Assembly (NCBI RefSeq): GCF_022095675.1
Contig: NZ_JAHYSG010000065.1
Location: 6,279-70,278 of the forward strand
DNA: 64,000 nucleotides
Direction of reading: 5' to 3'
Source: Dactylosporangium sp. AC04546
GTDB lineage: Bacteria > Actinomycetota > Actinomycetes > Mycobacteriales > Micromonosporaceae
In this document: one piece after another, positions 44,912 through 55,323 of the stretch
How positions within the stretch are numbered: the stretch's first letter is position 1
Layout: each line of letters begins with the position of its first letter
Translations under genes and position numbers: made by a program
Notes under the pieces: generated by a model
What the model saw: the letters and a program-made list of their open reading frames with translations, nothing else
The model's database searches: none
Told to the model about the DNA's origin: nothing

Positions 44912-45529
44912 TCAGCCGCCCTGCGCCCACACGCGGACCTCCGAGCGCAGCAGCGTCTCGCCCCGGCCGACCTCCCACTTGTCGGCCTCGCCCGGGCCGG
45001 CGTAGGACTCGAACGACAGCAGCGCGCCGTCGCTCGACTCGTAGTCCGCGTACTTCGCGGTGCCCGTGGCCGCCAGCCCGGTGGTACCACTGGAGGCGAA
45101 TTTGGCTTTTCCGGACTCGTCCTTCGAGTAGCGCCGGCCGTCGAAGTCGATGGTCGCCGGGCCCGGCGTCACGGTCGCCGAGGGCACCTCGTGCCACAGC
45201 GACAGCTCCAGGTCGGGGTCTTCCTCGACGCTCAGCCACACCTTGCGGCCGCCGGTCGAGTCGTCGAGCAGGTGCTCTGCCCAGCCCCACGACTGCTCCG
45301 TGTAGTGCAGGGTGCCACGCACCGTGTACGTCGTGCCGCGAATCTCGACGAGGTCGCCCGCCTTGAGTTTGCGGGGGTCGCCGCGCAGCACGTCCTCGCC
45401 GGCGTCGCGGAACGGGTCCTGCGGTCCCGCCGGTGCGGGCGCCGCCGGTTTGCGGTTGCGCAGCAGCACGACGACGAGCACCGCGACGACGGCGAGCAGC
45501 ACGACGACGAGGATTACCAGGCCGGTCAC
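44912..45529 (-). CDS. DUF4178 protein
   Basis: 205 residues. An N-terminal helix (LVILVVVLLAVVAVLVVVLL) anchors a domain with LKAGDLVEIRGTTYTVRGTLHY, WAEHLLDD, VWLSVEEDPDLELSLWHE and a late FESYAGPGEADKWEVGRGE, typical of DUF4178. It is the first gene of the six-gene operon ending at 40883. The start is GTG. No promoter element is clear in the 144 bases up to the DUF2252 gene. Confidence 0.85.
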   Translation of the reverse strand: MTGLVILVVVLLAVVAVLVVVLLRNRKPAAPAPAGPQDPFRDAGEDVLRGDPRKLKAGDLVEIRGTTYTVRGTLHYTEQSWGWAEHLLDDSTGGRKVWLSVEEDPDLELSLWHEVPSATVTPGPATIDFDGRRYSKDESGKAKFASSGTTGLAATGTAKYADYESSDGALLSFESYAGPGEADKWEVGRGETLLRSEVRVWAQGG

Positions 45530-45673
45530 AGGGGGTCCTCACAGGCTCGGGAGATCCAATCTGGCCGCCGAGGGTAGCAAGCCCGCGCACGTTCATGGCA
45601 GAGCCGCGCGGGATTCGGTCAGGTTTCGGGCAACGGCGGTCCGTTCCGAGCGCCGGATGCCTAGGTTTGATCA

Positions 45674-46978
45674 GTGGTTGACACCCAGCAGCGGGCGGAC
45701 GAGCTCGTCGACGTCCTGGTCACCGAGTTCGGCGACCTCATGGCCCTCGACCCGGCCGCGTTCCGCCGGAAGTTCCGCAAGATGGCCGCCTCTCCGTTCG
45801 CGTTCTACCGCGGCAGCGCGTGCGTGTACTACGCCGACCTGCACACCCAGGCCGACCCGTTCCTCGACGAGCGGACGTCGCGGGTGTGGATCCACGGCGA
45901 CCTGCACGCCGAGAACTTCGGCACCTACCTGAACTCGGCCGGCATCCTCGTCTTCAACGTCAACGACTTCGACGAGGCGTACGTCGGCCCGTTCACCTGG
46001 GACCTCAAGCGGTTCGCGGCGAGCATCGCGCTCATCGGCTACGCGAAGGCGCTCTCCGACGCCGTCATCGGTGACCTCGTGACGGGCTATGCGCGCACAT
46101 ACGTGCAGGAGCTGCGCGCGATCGCCGCCGGCGGTGAAGAGGCGATCGGCTCGCTGACCCTGGACACCACCGACGGGGTGCTGCGCGACGTGCTGCAGCG
46201 GGCCCGCCTGAACACCCGGGTCGGCCTGCTCGACGAGCAGACGGTGATCGAGGACTACGACCGCCGGTTCATGATGTCCGACGGCGTCTACCAGGTCGAC
46301 GAGGCGATGCGCGCCGACGTCGAGGCCGCGTTCGCCGACTACCTCCCGACGCTGCCGACCCTGGACGCCGCGCGCCCCGAGCAGTACAAGATCAAGGACA
46401 TCGTCATGCGGAAGGGCGTCGGCATCGGCTCGGCCGGCCTGCCCTCCTACAACGTCCTGCTGGAGGGCCACACCCAGGCCCTGGAGAACGACGTCATCAT
46501 CTACATGAAGCAGGGCCAGACCCCGGCGGTGTCACGCTGGATCGACGACCCGCAGGTCAAGGGATACTTCAAGCACCAGGGCCACCGCACCAGCGAGTCG
46601 CAGCGTGCCCTGCAGGCCCACGCGGACATCTGGGCCGGTCACACCGTCCTTCGCGGGGTGGGCCAGGTGGTGGCGGAGGTCTCGCCGTACGCGGCGGACC
46701 TGGACTGGAGCGACGTCAACGAGCTCCCGGACCTCTCGAGCGTGACGAACTACCTGGGCCGCGCGACGGCCCGCATGCACTCGGTCGCCGACGACGAGTC
46801 GAGCCACGACCTGGTCGACTTCTCGACGGAGGAGGCGATCGTGGCCGCCATCGACCGCGACGAGCCCGCCTTCACGGCGTCGCTGGTGGAGTTCGCACAC
46901 GAGTACGGCGCCCGCGCCCGCGCGGACCACCAGATCTTCGTCGACCTGTTCCGCAACGGAAAGCTCCCGGGCCTGTAG
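45674..46978 (+). CDS. DUF2252 protein (kinase-like fold)
   Basis: 434 residues. The motif WIHGDLHAENFGTY and the later FNVNDFDEAYVGPFTWDLKR recall the catalytic and metal loops of aminoglycoside-kinase-like folds. The C-terminal YLGRATARMHSVADDES is typical of DUF2252. The substrate is unknown. The start is GTG at 45674. A family A palindrome follows 8 bases after the stop. Confidence 0.88.
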   Translation: MVDTQQRADELVDVLVTEFGDLMALDPAAFRRKFRKMAASPFAFYRGSACVYYADLHTQADPFLDERTSRVWIHGDLHAENFGTYLNSAGILVFNVNDFDEAYVGPFTWDLKRFAASIALIGYAKALSDAVIGDLVTGYARTYVQELRAIAAGGEEAIGSLTLDTTDGVLRDVLQRARLNTRVGLLDEQTVIEDYDRRFMMSDGVYQVDEAMRADVEAAFADYLPTLPTLDAARPEQYKIKDIVMRKGVGIGSAGLPSYNVLLEGHTQALENDVIIYMKQGQTPAVSRWIDDPQVKGYFKHQGHRTSESQRALQAHADIWAGHTVLRGVGQVVAEVSPYAADLDWSDVNELPDLSSVTNYLGRATARMHSVADDESSHDLVDFSTEEAIVAAIDRDEPAFTASLVEFAHEYGARARADHQIFVDLFRNGKLPGL

Positions 46979-46986
46979 GGCCCGCC

Positions 46987-47042
46987 CATGATCGTGGGAA
47001 ACATCCGGTTGCCCTGACAGCCAGATGTTTCCCACGATCATG
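46987..47042. repeat. Family A palindrome copy 3
   Basis: The same 25-6-25 plan and CATGATC ends as at 16894 and 17009, here with the loop CCCTGA. Two pairing differences are wobble-type on one strand. It lies exactly between the convergent DUF2252 and argG genes and may terminate both. Confidence 0.8.
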
Positions 47043-47056
47043 AAGGACCCGGGCGG

Positions 47057-49150
<2,094 letters not shown>

Positions 49151-49161
<11 letters not shown>

Positions 49162-50008
49162 CGAGCGCGCCGGCGAAGGCGGCCACCGCCGGGTGGGTCG
49201 CGGTTCCGGCGCGGTACGCCAGGCGGGTTCGGCGGCGGGTCGGCAGCGGCGTGAGCACCACGCCCGCCGGGAGTGGGTCCGCCGCCAGCTCGGGCACGAG
49301 CGCCACGCCCTGCCCCGCGGCGACGAACGCCAGGACCGTCGCGAAATCGTCGGCGTGGTGCCGGGCCCGGGGCGTGAAGCCGGCCGCCTCGCAGACCCGG
49401 ATCGTCATCGCGTGGCACAGCGTGCCGGGGGTCGACAGGATCCACTGGTGGTCGCGGCACGCCGGCAGGGTCAGCGGCGCCAGCGCGGCGACGAAGATGG
49501 TCTCGTCGCGCAGCGGTGCGGTCTCCAGCGACGGGTCCGGCTCGATGGGCACCAGGTCGTAGTCGTGCACCAGGGCGACGTCCAGCGTGCCGTCGCGCAG
49601 CTTCGGCGGTACCGCTGCCGGATCAAGCTCTTCGACAGACAGCTCCAGGCCCGGATGCGCCGACGCCACGGCGACCAGGGCCGGCGGCAGCAGGGTGCGC
49701 ATCGCGGTCGGGAACGCGCCGATCCGCAGGGGGCCGGTGAGGCCGGTGCGGGTGGCGGCCACAGCCGCGGTCGCCCGCTCCAGCGCGGCCAGGACCTCCT
49801 CGGCGTGCGCCACCAGCACGCGGCCGGCCGGGGTCAGCTCGACGCGCCGGCCGGTCCGGGCCAGCAGGGCCGCGCCGGCCTCGCGCTCCAGCGCCGCGAG
49901 CTGCTGCGAAACGGCGGACGGCGTGTAGGCGTTGGCGGTGGCGACGGCGGCGATCGTGCCGCGGTGGGCAAGCTCGCGCAGCAGGCGGAGCTTCCGGACG
50001 TCGAGCAT
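49151..50008 (-). CDS. LysR-family regulator
   Basis: 285 residues. An N-terminal winged helix (LDVRKLRLLRELAHRGTIAAVATANAYTPSAVSQQLAALERE) is followed by an effector-binding domain (GPLRIGAFPTAMRTLLPPAL, DVALVHDYD, VAAGQGVALVPELAADPL). It is divergent from the DapA-like gene with 70 bases between starts, the usual arrangement for a LysR regulator and its target. The inducer is unknown. Confidence 0.9.
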
Positions 50009-50078
50009 CAGTTCAGCTTATGCTCGACGGTACCAACGTGAAATGGAATTGACGCTCGGCGCCCGGCAGGCTGGTGGC

Positions 50079-50948
50079 ATGGATGGCATCTATGTCCCGT
50101 TGATCACGCCCTTCGATACTTCCGGTTCGGTCGATCTCGATGCCCTGCACGAGCTCGCCGGCTCGCTGCTCGCGGACGGCGTCGCCGGGTTCGTCGCGCT
50201 GGGCACGACCGGCGAGCCGGCCACGCTGTCCGAGGCCGAGCGCGACGAGGTGGTGGCCGTCTGCGCGAAGCTGGGGGCGCCGCTGATCGTCGGGGCCGGC
50301 GGGTCCGGCACCGCCGCGACGGTCGAGGCGCTCCGGCGGCTGCCGTCCGGCGTCACGGCGATGGTGATGGTGCCGCCGTACCTCAGGCCCGGCCCCGCGG
50401 GCGTGCTGGCCCACTTCCGCGCGGTCGCGGCGGCGTCGCCGGTGCCGGTCGTCGTCTATCACGTGCCGTACCGCACCGGGCAGGCCCTGGACCTGTCGAC
50501 GCTGCTCGAGATCGCCGCGATCCCCGGCGTGGCCGGCATGAAACTGTCCGACGGCCCGATCTCCGGCGACACCGTCGAGCTGCTCGGCGCGGTCCCCGCC
50601 GGCTTCCCGGTGCTGGGCGGGGACGACGCGGTGATCTCGCCGCTGCTGGCGCTGGGCGCCGCCGGCGGGATCCTGGCGTCGGCGCACATCGATACCGCGG
50701 CATTCGTCGAGCTGTATGCCGCCTGGAGCGCCGGCGACGTCGCCCGCGCGCGGCCGCTCGGGCGCCGGCTGGCCGGGCTGTCCCGCGCGCTCTTCGCCGA
50801 GCCGAACCCGGCCGTGATCAAGGCGGTGCTGCACGCGGAGGGGCGGATCGCGTCGCCGGCGGTGCGCCTGCCGCTGCTGCCGGCCTCGCCGGAGGCACTC
50901 GCGGCAGTGGCACGTTTCCGGGATTTGAACCGGCCCGGCCGCTCCTAA
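50079..50948 (+). CDS. DHDPS/NAL-family aldolase
   Basis: 289 residues of the dihydrodipicolinate synthase/N-acetylneuraminate lyase family. The Schiff-base lysine is Lys155 in GVAGMKLSD, the tyrosine is in VVYHVP, and the GTTGE loop is at ~42-46. The specificity residues differ from housekeeping DapA, and dapA is normally in another context, so a sugar-acid or pyruvate-linked aldolase is likely. It is probably controlled by the divergent LysR gene. ATG 50079 is chosen; 50043 is also possible. Confidence 0.88.
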   Translation: MDGIYVPLITPFDTSGSVDLDALHELAGSLLADGVAGFVALGTTGEPATLSEAERDEVVAVCAKLGAPLIVGAGGSGTAATVEALRRLPSGVTAMVMVPPYLRPGPAGVLAHFRAVAAASPVPVVVYHVPYRTGQALDLSTLLEIAAIPGVAGMKLSDGPISGDTVELLGAVPAGFPVLGGDDAVISPLLALGAAGGILASAHIDTAAFVELYAAWSAGDVARARPLGRRLAGLSRALFAEPNPAVIKAVLHAEGRIASPAVRLPLLPASPEALAAVARFRDLNRPGRS

Positions 50949-50999
50949 CGTTGGTGTCATCGCAGGGAGCGATACACCAACCAAGTCCAGGGGGACGAG

Positions 51000-51401
51000 A
51001 TGAGCGACCACTACGACGGCGGCGCCGACTACGAGCACTACGAGGCCGGCGAGGACCACCAGGCGCTCGACCAGCTGCACCAGGAGCACGCGGCCGAGCA
51101 GGACTACGCCAGCAACTTCAACGTCTACGAGCAGGACACCGAGTCCGCCGAGTCCACCGACTTCCAGCAGGGCCACGCCGTGCAGTACGACAGCCCGGAC
51201 GGCACGCACTACGAGGAGCAGGACTTCACCAACTACAGCAACGACTCGTACGACTCGAACCACGTCTTCGCGGCCGAGGGCTCCGAGTCCTACCACGCGG
51301 AGCAGTACGACGAGCTCGACGCGCTCAAGGCCCGCTTCGACTCGGCCTTCGTCGAGGGCACCGAGTACCACGGCGGCGGCTACGAGATCGCGGCCAAGTA
51401 G
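51000..51401 (+). CDS. Acidic Tyr/Ser-rich protein, paralogue 1 of 3
   Basis: 133 residues with no Cys, very few Lys, and many Asp, Glu, Tyr, Ser and His. No signal peptide, membrane helix or known domain is seen. The core NFNVYEQDTESAESTDFQQG, then DGTHYEEQDF, YDSNHVFAAEGSES and ELDALKARFDSAF, is shared with genes at 56213 and 61016. GGGGG sits seven bases before the ATG. The terminator at 51435 follows. Function is unknown; the composition suggests a mostly disordered or partner-folded protein. Confidence 0.85.
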   Translation: MSDHYDGGADYEHYEAGEDHQALDQLHQEHAAEQDYASNFNVYEQDTESAESTDFQQGHAVQYDSPDGTHYEEQDFTNYSNDSYDSNHVFAAEGSESYHAEQYDELDALKARFDSAFVEGTEYHGGGYEIAAK

Positions 51402-51434
51402 GGCTCTCCCAGCAGCATCCCACCCCTGGCGTAC

Positions 51435-51461
51435 GGCCGGTCACCCGCGCGGTGACCGGCC
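51435..51461. terminator. Bidirectional hairpin terminator
   Basis: GGCCGGTCAC and GTGACCGGCC form a perfect 10-base stem with a 7-base loop. It lies 33 bases after acidic paralogue 1 and contains the stop codon of the convergent PLDc_N gene, so it can serve both. Confidence 0.7.
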
Positions 51462-51878
51462 TTCGCCGTCCTGGCCCTCCTCCTCGCGGCGGCGCAGCTC
51501 CTCCTCGCGCCGGCGCAGGTCGGCCTCCCACTTGCTGAACATCTCCTCGTCGTCGCGCCGGCCCTTGGCGAGGCCCCGCAGGAACTCGGGGTCGTCGTCC
51601 GGCGCGACCGAGCGGCTGGGCCGGGTCGCCTCGGGGAACCCGCCGCCCGCCCGCCACTCGGCGCCGCGCCGTGCCACGGCGCGCTGGGGGCGGCCCGCGA
51701 CGAACCAGACGATCGCGCCGACCGGCGAGAACAGCAGGATGATGAACACCCAGGCGATCTTGGGCAGGTTGCGGATCTCGTCCTCGTCCGTCGACAGGCA
51801 GTCGATGAGCGCGACGACGAGCAGCGCGAGGTTGACCAGGAAGAGTAGTCCGTAGAGGCGCACCACGCGCCACATCAT
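51441..51878 (-). CDS. PLDc_N-domain membrane protein
   Basis: 145 residues. Two helices make the PLDc_N domain (LYGLLFLVNLALLVVALIDCL and IAWVFIILLFSPVGAIVWFV, with the typical LPKIAW and GRP end). The C-terminal ~70 residues are charged and likely coiled-coil (FSKWEADLRRREEELRRREEEG). It lacks phospholipase catalytic HKD motifs. It is probably a small envelope protein. Its stop is inside the terminator hairpin. Confidence 0.88.
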   Translation of the reverse strand: MMWRVVRLYGLLFLVNLALLVVALIDCLSTDEDEIRNLPKIAWVFIILLFSPVGAIVWFVAGRPQRAVARRGAEWRAGGGFPEATRPSRSVAPDDDPEFLRGLAKGRRDDEEMFSKWEADLRRREEELRRREEEGQDGEGRSPRG

Positions 51879-51931
51879 GCCGGACGCGCCCGCTTCTGTC
51901 CGCCCCTGGTGCACTCCAGCTTCCCGGAGGC

Positions 51932-53236
51932 TCATGCCGGACGCGGTCGCTCCTGTCCGGCCCGGTCTCCTCCGGTGGCCCGCAGGCTTCGGCCGACCTC
52001 GGCCGCCGCGTGCCTGGCGGCGTCCGTGACCTCGGCCCGGCGCAGGTCGGGCAGCACCGCGGTCAACGCGTCGACCCAGGCGAGCTCGGGCCGCACATGC
52101 CAGCGCCGGACCGCCTGGAGCGGCTTGGCGGCCTCCCGCAGCGCGCCGACCCGCTCGGCGGCGAGGCCGGGATCGTTGCCCTTGATCGCCCGCAGCGCCT
52201 CGGCGGCCCGCTTCCGCACGACCGCTCCGGTGCGGACGGGCACGAGCAGCGCCGCCGGAAGGACCGCGCAGAGCGCCCCGGCGACGACCGCGGCGAGCCG
52301 CCCGGCGAGCAGCGCGTGCGGATCGGCGACCCCGAGCAGCTGGTACAGCAGCGCGAGCGCGGCGGTGACACTCGCGGCCCACCAGGCGTAGCCGTAGTCG
52401 CGCAGCACGGCGCCGGCAGCGAGGACCGCGAGCAGCAGCCCGACGGTGAGGGTCCGGTTCGCGCCGACGGCGCCGGCGAGGAGCGTGGCGGCGACGGTAC
52501 CGCCCACGGCCCCGACCGTCCGGTGGATGCCCTTGAGGATCGCGTCACCGCGCGACCGGGCGGCGGCCCCGACGGTGTAGGCACTGATGACGGTCCACGC
52601 CCAGTGATCGCCGAAGACCGATTGCCCGACGAGGAAGGCGGCCGCGAGCGCGACACCGGCCTGCACCCCGCGCGCGAGGTGCACCCGCGCCGGCACTCCA
52701 GCGGCGGGCTCCTGCCGGACGGGCCGATCTCTGCGAACCATCAGCCCAACCGTCAGCACGTACGCGTCCGCGACCAGGACCGCCAGGGTCGCCCACAGCA
52801 GCGTCCGCAGCGGGTGGGCGCCCGGCGCAACGGGCGCGATCAGCATCCCGATCAGCGGCAGGACCAGCGCCCGGCCCACCGTCGCCGCCGCCCGCCCCAG
52901 CGCCCGGGCCGCCGTCGCCAGCGCCACGGCCAGCACGAAGAAGCAGTCCCCGGCCAGGTGCGACGCCCCGAACAGCACGGCGAACACCGCCACCGTCAGC
53001 GATCCGGCCGGAACCAGCAGCAACCGCCGCGCGTCGGTGTGGGGTGACCGGCCACCCATGAGGGCCACCGCCGCGCCCAGGACCACCACTCCGAGGCTCG
53101 CGAACGGCGCCAGCGTCGCGACCGTCGCCACCACGGGCAGCAACCCGACAGCCGCCCGCCTCGCGCGCGGACCAGTCGTCGCCGGGAAGATACTACGCAC
53201 CTGCTGAATAATCCGCTCGGCCCGGACGGCGGTCAA
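51932..53236 (-). CDS. FUSC-family membrane protein
   Basis: 434 residues with two clusters of hydrophobic helices (~28-165 and ~195-330), the second matching FUSC (GDHWAWTVISAYTVGAAARSRGDAILKGIHRTVGAVGG). Such proteins are linked to efflux of aromatic acids or similar compounds. The start appears to be TTG at 53236, close behind a TATAC box, so a leaderless mRNA is possible. It is divergent from the MarR gene, its likely regulator. Confidence 0.85.
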   Translation of the reverse strand: MTAVRAERIIQQVRSIFPATTGPRARRAAVGLLPVVATVATLAPFASLGVVVLGAAVALMGGRSPHTDARRLLLVPAGSLTVAVFAVLFGASHLAGDCFFVLAVALATAARALGRAAATVGRALVLPLIGMLIAPVAPGAHPLRTLLWATLAVLVADAYVLTVGLMVRRDRPVRQEPAAGVPARVHLARGVQAGVALAAAFLVGQSVFGDHWAWTVISAYTVGAAARSRGDAILKGIHRTVGAVGGTVAATLLAGAVGANRTLTVGLLLAVLAAGAVLRDYGYAWWAASVTAALALLYQLLGVADPHALLAGRLAAVVAGALCAVLPAALLVPVRTGAVVRKRAAEALRAIKGNDPGLAAERVGALREAAKPLQAVRRWHVRPELAWVDALTAVLPDLRRAEVTDAARHAAAEVGRSLRATGGDRAGQERPRPA

Positions 53237-53289
53237 GGGGTCCGTATAGTGAGGCGATCGACGATCCCGAGCTGGCGGCCGCCCGGGCC

Positions 53290-53688
53290 GTGCGGCGGGC
53301 CACGCAGCGGCTCTCGCGGCGGCTTCAGGCGCAGCGCGCCCCCGAAGGGCTCAGCCTGACCAAGATCAGCCTGCTCGGGCACCTCGCGCGGCGCGGGCCC
53401 ATGGCCGCCGGGGCGCTTGCCGCGGCTGACCGGCTGCAGCCACAGTCCGTCACCCGCGTGCTCGCCGAACTGGAGCAGGCCGGGCACATCGAGCGCGTCG
53501 CCAACCCGGCCGACCGGCGGCAGCGGGTGTTTTCGATCAGCGCCGCCGGGCGGGCGGCGCTGCGCGAGGACATGCGGTGGCGCGACGAGTGGCTGGCCGC
53601 GGCCATGCGCGCCGGGCTGAGCGACGCGGAGCGCGAGCTGATCGCGGCGGCGGCTACGGTACTGGAGCGGCTGGCCGACTCAGAGTGA
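53290..53688 (+). CDS. MarR-family regulator
   Basis: 132 residues from a GTG. The winged helix runs through LSLTKISLLGHLARRGPMAAGALAAADRLQPQSVTRVLAELEQAGHIERVANPADRRQRVFSISAAG, typical of MarR. The reading frame stays open upstream to about 53242 without an ATG, so the true start could be earlier. It is divergent from the FUSC gene and probably represses it in response to a phenolic compound. The 3' end overlaps the MBL gene by 9 bases. Confidence 0.85.
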   Translation: MRRATQRLSRRLQAQRAPEGLSLTKISLLGHLARRGPMAAGALAAADRLQPQSVTRVLAELEQAGHIERVANPADRRQRVFSISAAGRAALREDMRWRDEWLAAAMRAGLSDAERELIAAAATVLERLADSE

Positions 53689-54282
53689 GCGCGCCTCGGC
53701 GCCGATCGTCGTGTCGGTGCCGTGGCCGGTGTGCACGACCGTGTCCGCGGGCAGCGTCAGCAGCCGGGTGCGGATCGAGTTGAGAATCGTGGGCTTGTCC
53801 GAAAATGATCGGCCTGTCGCGCCCGGCCCGCCCTGGAACAGGGTGTCGCCGGTGAAGACCACGCGGAGCGACGGCGCGTAGAAGCAGACGGCTCCGGGGC
53901 TGTGGCCGGGCGTGTGCAGTACCGTCAGGACCACCCCGCCCGCGGTGAGCTCCTGACCGTCCGTGAGGTGCGTGTCCGGCTCCAGGTCCGGGTACTTCAT
54001 GTGCCACAGCACCAGGTCGTCGGCGTGCAGCAGGATCGGCGCGCCGGTGCGCAGGGCGAGGTCGGGGGCCGCGTCGATGTGGTCGTCGTGGCCGTGCGTG
54101 CAGGCGATCGCCACGACCCGCCGGTGGCCGACGGCGTGCAGGATCGCGTCCGCGTCGTGGGCGGCGTCGATCACGACCACCTCGTCGTCGTCGCCGACGA
54201 TCCACACGTTGTTGTCGACGTCGAAGGTCTCCCCGTCGAGCGAGAACGTCCCCGACGTGACCACCCGGTCGATGCGCGCCAT
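53680..54282 (-). CDS. Metallo-beta-lactamase-fold hydrolase (glyoxalase II-like)
   Basis: 200 residues. The metal site THGHDDHID, HTPGHSPG, FTGDTLF and VHTGHGTDT are all present, in the layout of glyoxalase II-like thioesterases. It may cleave an S-acyl adduct of mycothiol or another thiol. The ATG at 54282 is clear. It is convergent with the MarR gene. Confidence 0.9.
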   Translation of the reverse strand: MARIDRVVTSGTFSLDGETFDVDNNVWIVGDDDEVVVIDAAHDADAILHAVGHRRVVAIACTHGHDDHIDAAPDLALRTGAPILLHADDLVLWHMKYPDLEPDTHLTDGQELTAGGVVLTVLHTPGHSPGAVCFYAPSLRVVFTGDTLFQGGPGATGRSFSDKPTILNSIRTRLLTLPADTVVHTGHGTDTTIGAEARSL

Positions 54283-54315
54283 AGCCTTACCGTATGCGCT
54301 CCGCCCGCTCGGCGC

Positions 54316-54534
54316 TCACCCTTCGAGAGCGGCACGCCGGCGCCGCACGTACGGCAGCGCGAACATGTACAGCCCGGTGCCGAGCAGCAGCCCGAGCGGC
54401 AGCAGCGGCGTGAGCGTGAGCCAGATCGCCGGCTCCTCCTGCACGACCACGACGGCGGTGACGAGCACGACGCTCAGCGTGAACGCGATCGACGTCCAGC
54501 GGTGGAACTGCCTGATGCCCTTGCTCCAGTTCAT
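54316..54534 (-). CDS. Small two-helix membrane protein
   Basis: 72 residues from the ATG at 54534. MNWSKGIRQFHRWTSIAFTLSVVLVTAVVVVQ and WLTLTPLLPLGLLLGTGLYMFALPYV give two membrane helices with an RRRR tail inside. A longer frame to 54591 has no better start. No family is assigned. It lies on the same strand as the MBL gene, 33 bases upstream of it. Confidence 0.75.
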   Translation of the reverse strand: MNWSKGIRQFHRWTSIAFTLSVVLVTAVVVVQEEPAIWLTLTPLLPLGLLLGTGLYMFALPYVRRRRAALEG

Positions 54535-54665
54535 GGCTGACCTCCCTCGGTACCCCCCGGCGACCTGCCGGGCGGAACGTTCGGAAGCCACGCTAGGCGC
54601 GCGTCAGGCCCGCCCGCTTCTCGAAACCTGCGCGCCTTCGGGGTGACGCCGGCGCGGGCGCGGCC

Positions 54666-54947
54666 TCATCGCCGGCCTCCGTGCGGGGAAGCCGTTCGTC
54701 GTGTCGTCGCGCGGCGGAAGGCTGCGCGTTCCTGTTCGGTGCTGCCGCCCCAGATGCCGTGGCGTTCGCCGGCCGTGATGGCGTGGCGCGCGCAGGGGCG
54801 GCGCACCGGGCAGGTCGCCCAGAAGGACTGGGCCCGGGTCACCGCCAGGCGGTCGTCCGGGTCCGGGTAGAACCAGGTCACGTCCAGGCCGCGGCAGGCC
54901 GCCAGGTCCCGCCACCCGTCCTGCGAAGATCGGCAGACAAAGCGCAT
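54666..54947 (-). CDS. WhiB-like protein with a variant cysteine set
   Basis: 93 residues from the ATG at 54947. The Wbl pattern is clear: DGWRDLAACRGLDVTWFYP, then CPVRRPC, the GIWGG beta-turn (residues 64-68) and a basic C-terminal tail. Canonical WhiB proteins use four cysteines (C...CxxC-x5-C) for a [4Fe-4S] cluster. Here Cys18, Cys46 and Cys52 are in place, but the CxxC partner is Trp43. Cys5 near the start could replace it. It probably binds a sigma factor or DNA, but its cluster may be unusual. Confidence 0.85.
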   Translation of the reverse strand: MRFVCRSSQDGWRDLAACRGLDVTWFYPDPDDRLAVTRAQSFWATCPVRRPCARHAITAGERHGIWGGSTEQERAAFRRATTRRTASPHGGRR

Positions 54948-55093
54948 GCGGCGCACGCTACTGACCGGACATGCGCGCGACATCAGTACTTTTACTGCGG
55001 GTGCGGTCCGGGTGCCGGGTCGGAGCGGGGCGGTGCGAGCGGTCAGGGTGACGCCCGGCACGCCGAACCAAGAGCGACGCCGGCCACGCCCCG

Positions 55094-55305
55094 ATGCGCT
55101 GGTCGCCGCCGAACGGCTACCCGGACGTCGCCGCGGCGTGGGCGGCCCTGTCGGGCTTCCTGATCCGCTGGAACGCGCACCTGAACGACCACCTCAACGA
55201 GCTGGCCCTGGCGCTCGAGGCGTTCGCGACCGCGGCGTCGGCTCGCTCGCGCAGGTGTTCCCGGGCGTCAGCCCGGCCGGATATGGGCTGGTCACAGCTC
55301 GGTAG
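55094..55305 (+). pseudogene. Possible frameshifted small gene
   Basis: In the 376-base gap between WhiB and the kinase gene, an ATG at 55094 opens a helical peptide (NGYPDVAAAWAALSGF, then WNAHLNDHLNELALALEAF). Around 55235-55255 the protein-like pattern moves to another frame (SLAQVFPGVSPAGYGLVTAR) and stops at 55305. Codon use at third positions is GC-rich in both parts. It may be a remnant or a sequencing error. Nothing else is seen in the gap. Confidence 0.3.
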
Positions 55306-55323
55306 GGCTGCTGTAATCGGCCG

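Noticed and set aside
50079..50948. Housekeeping lysine-pathway dapA
   Set aside because: LysR-linked context and diverged substrate residues argue for another aldolase of the family.
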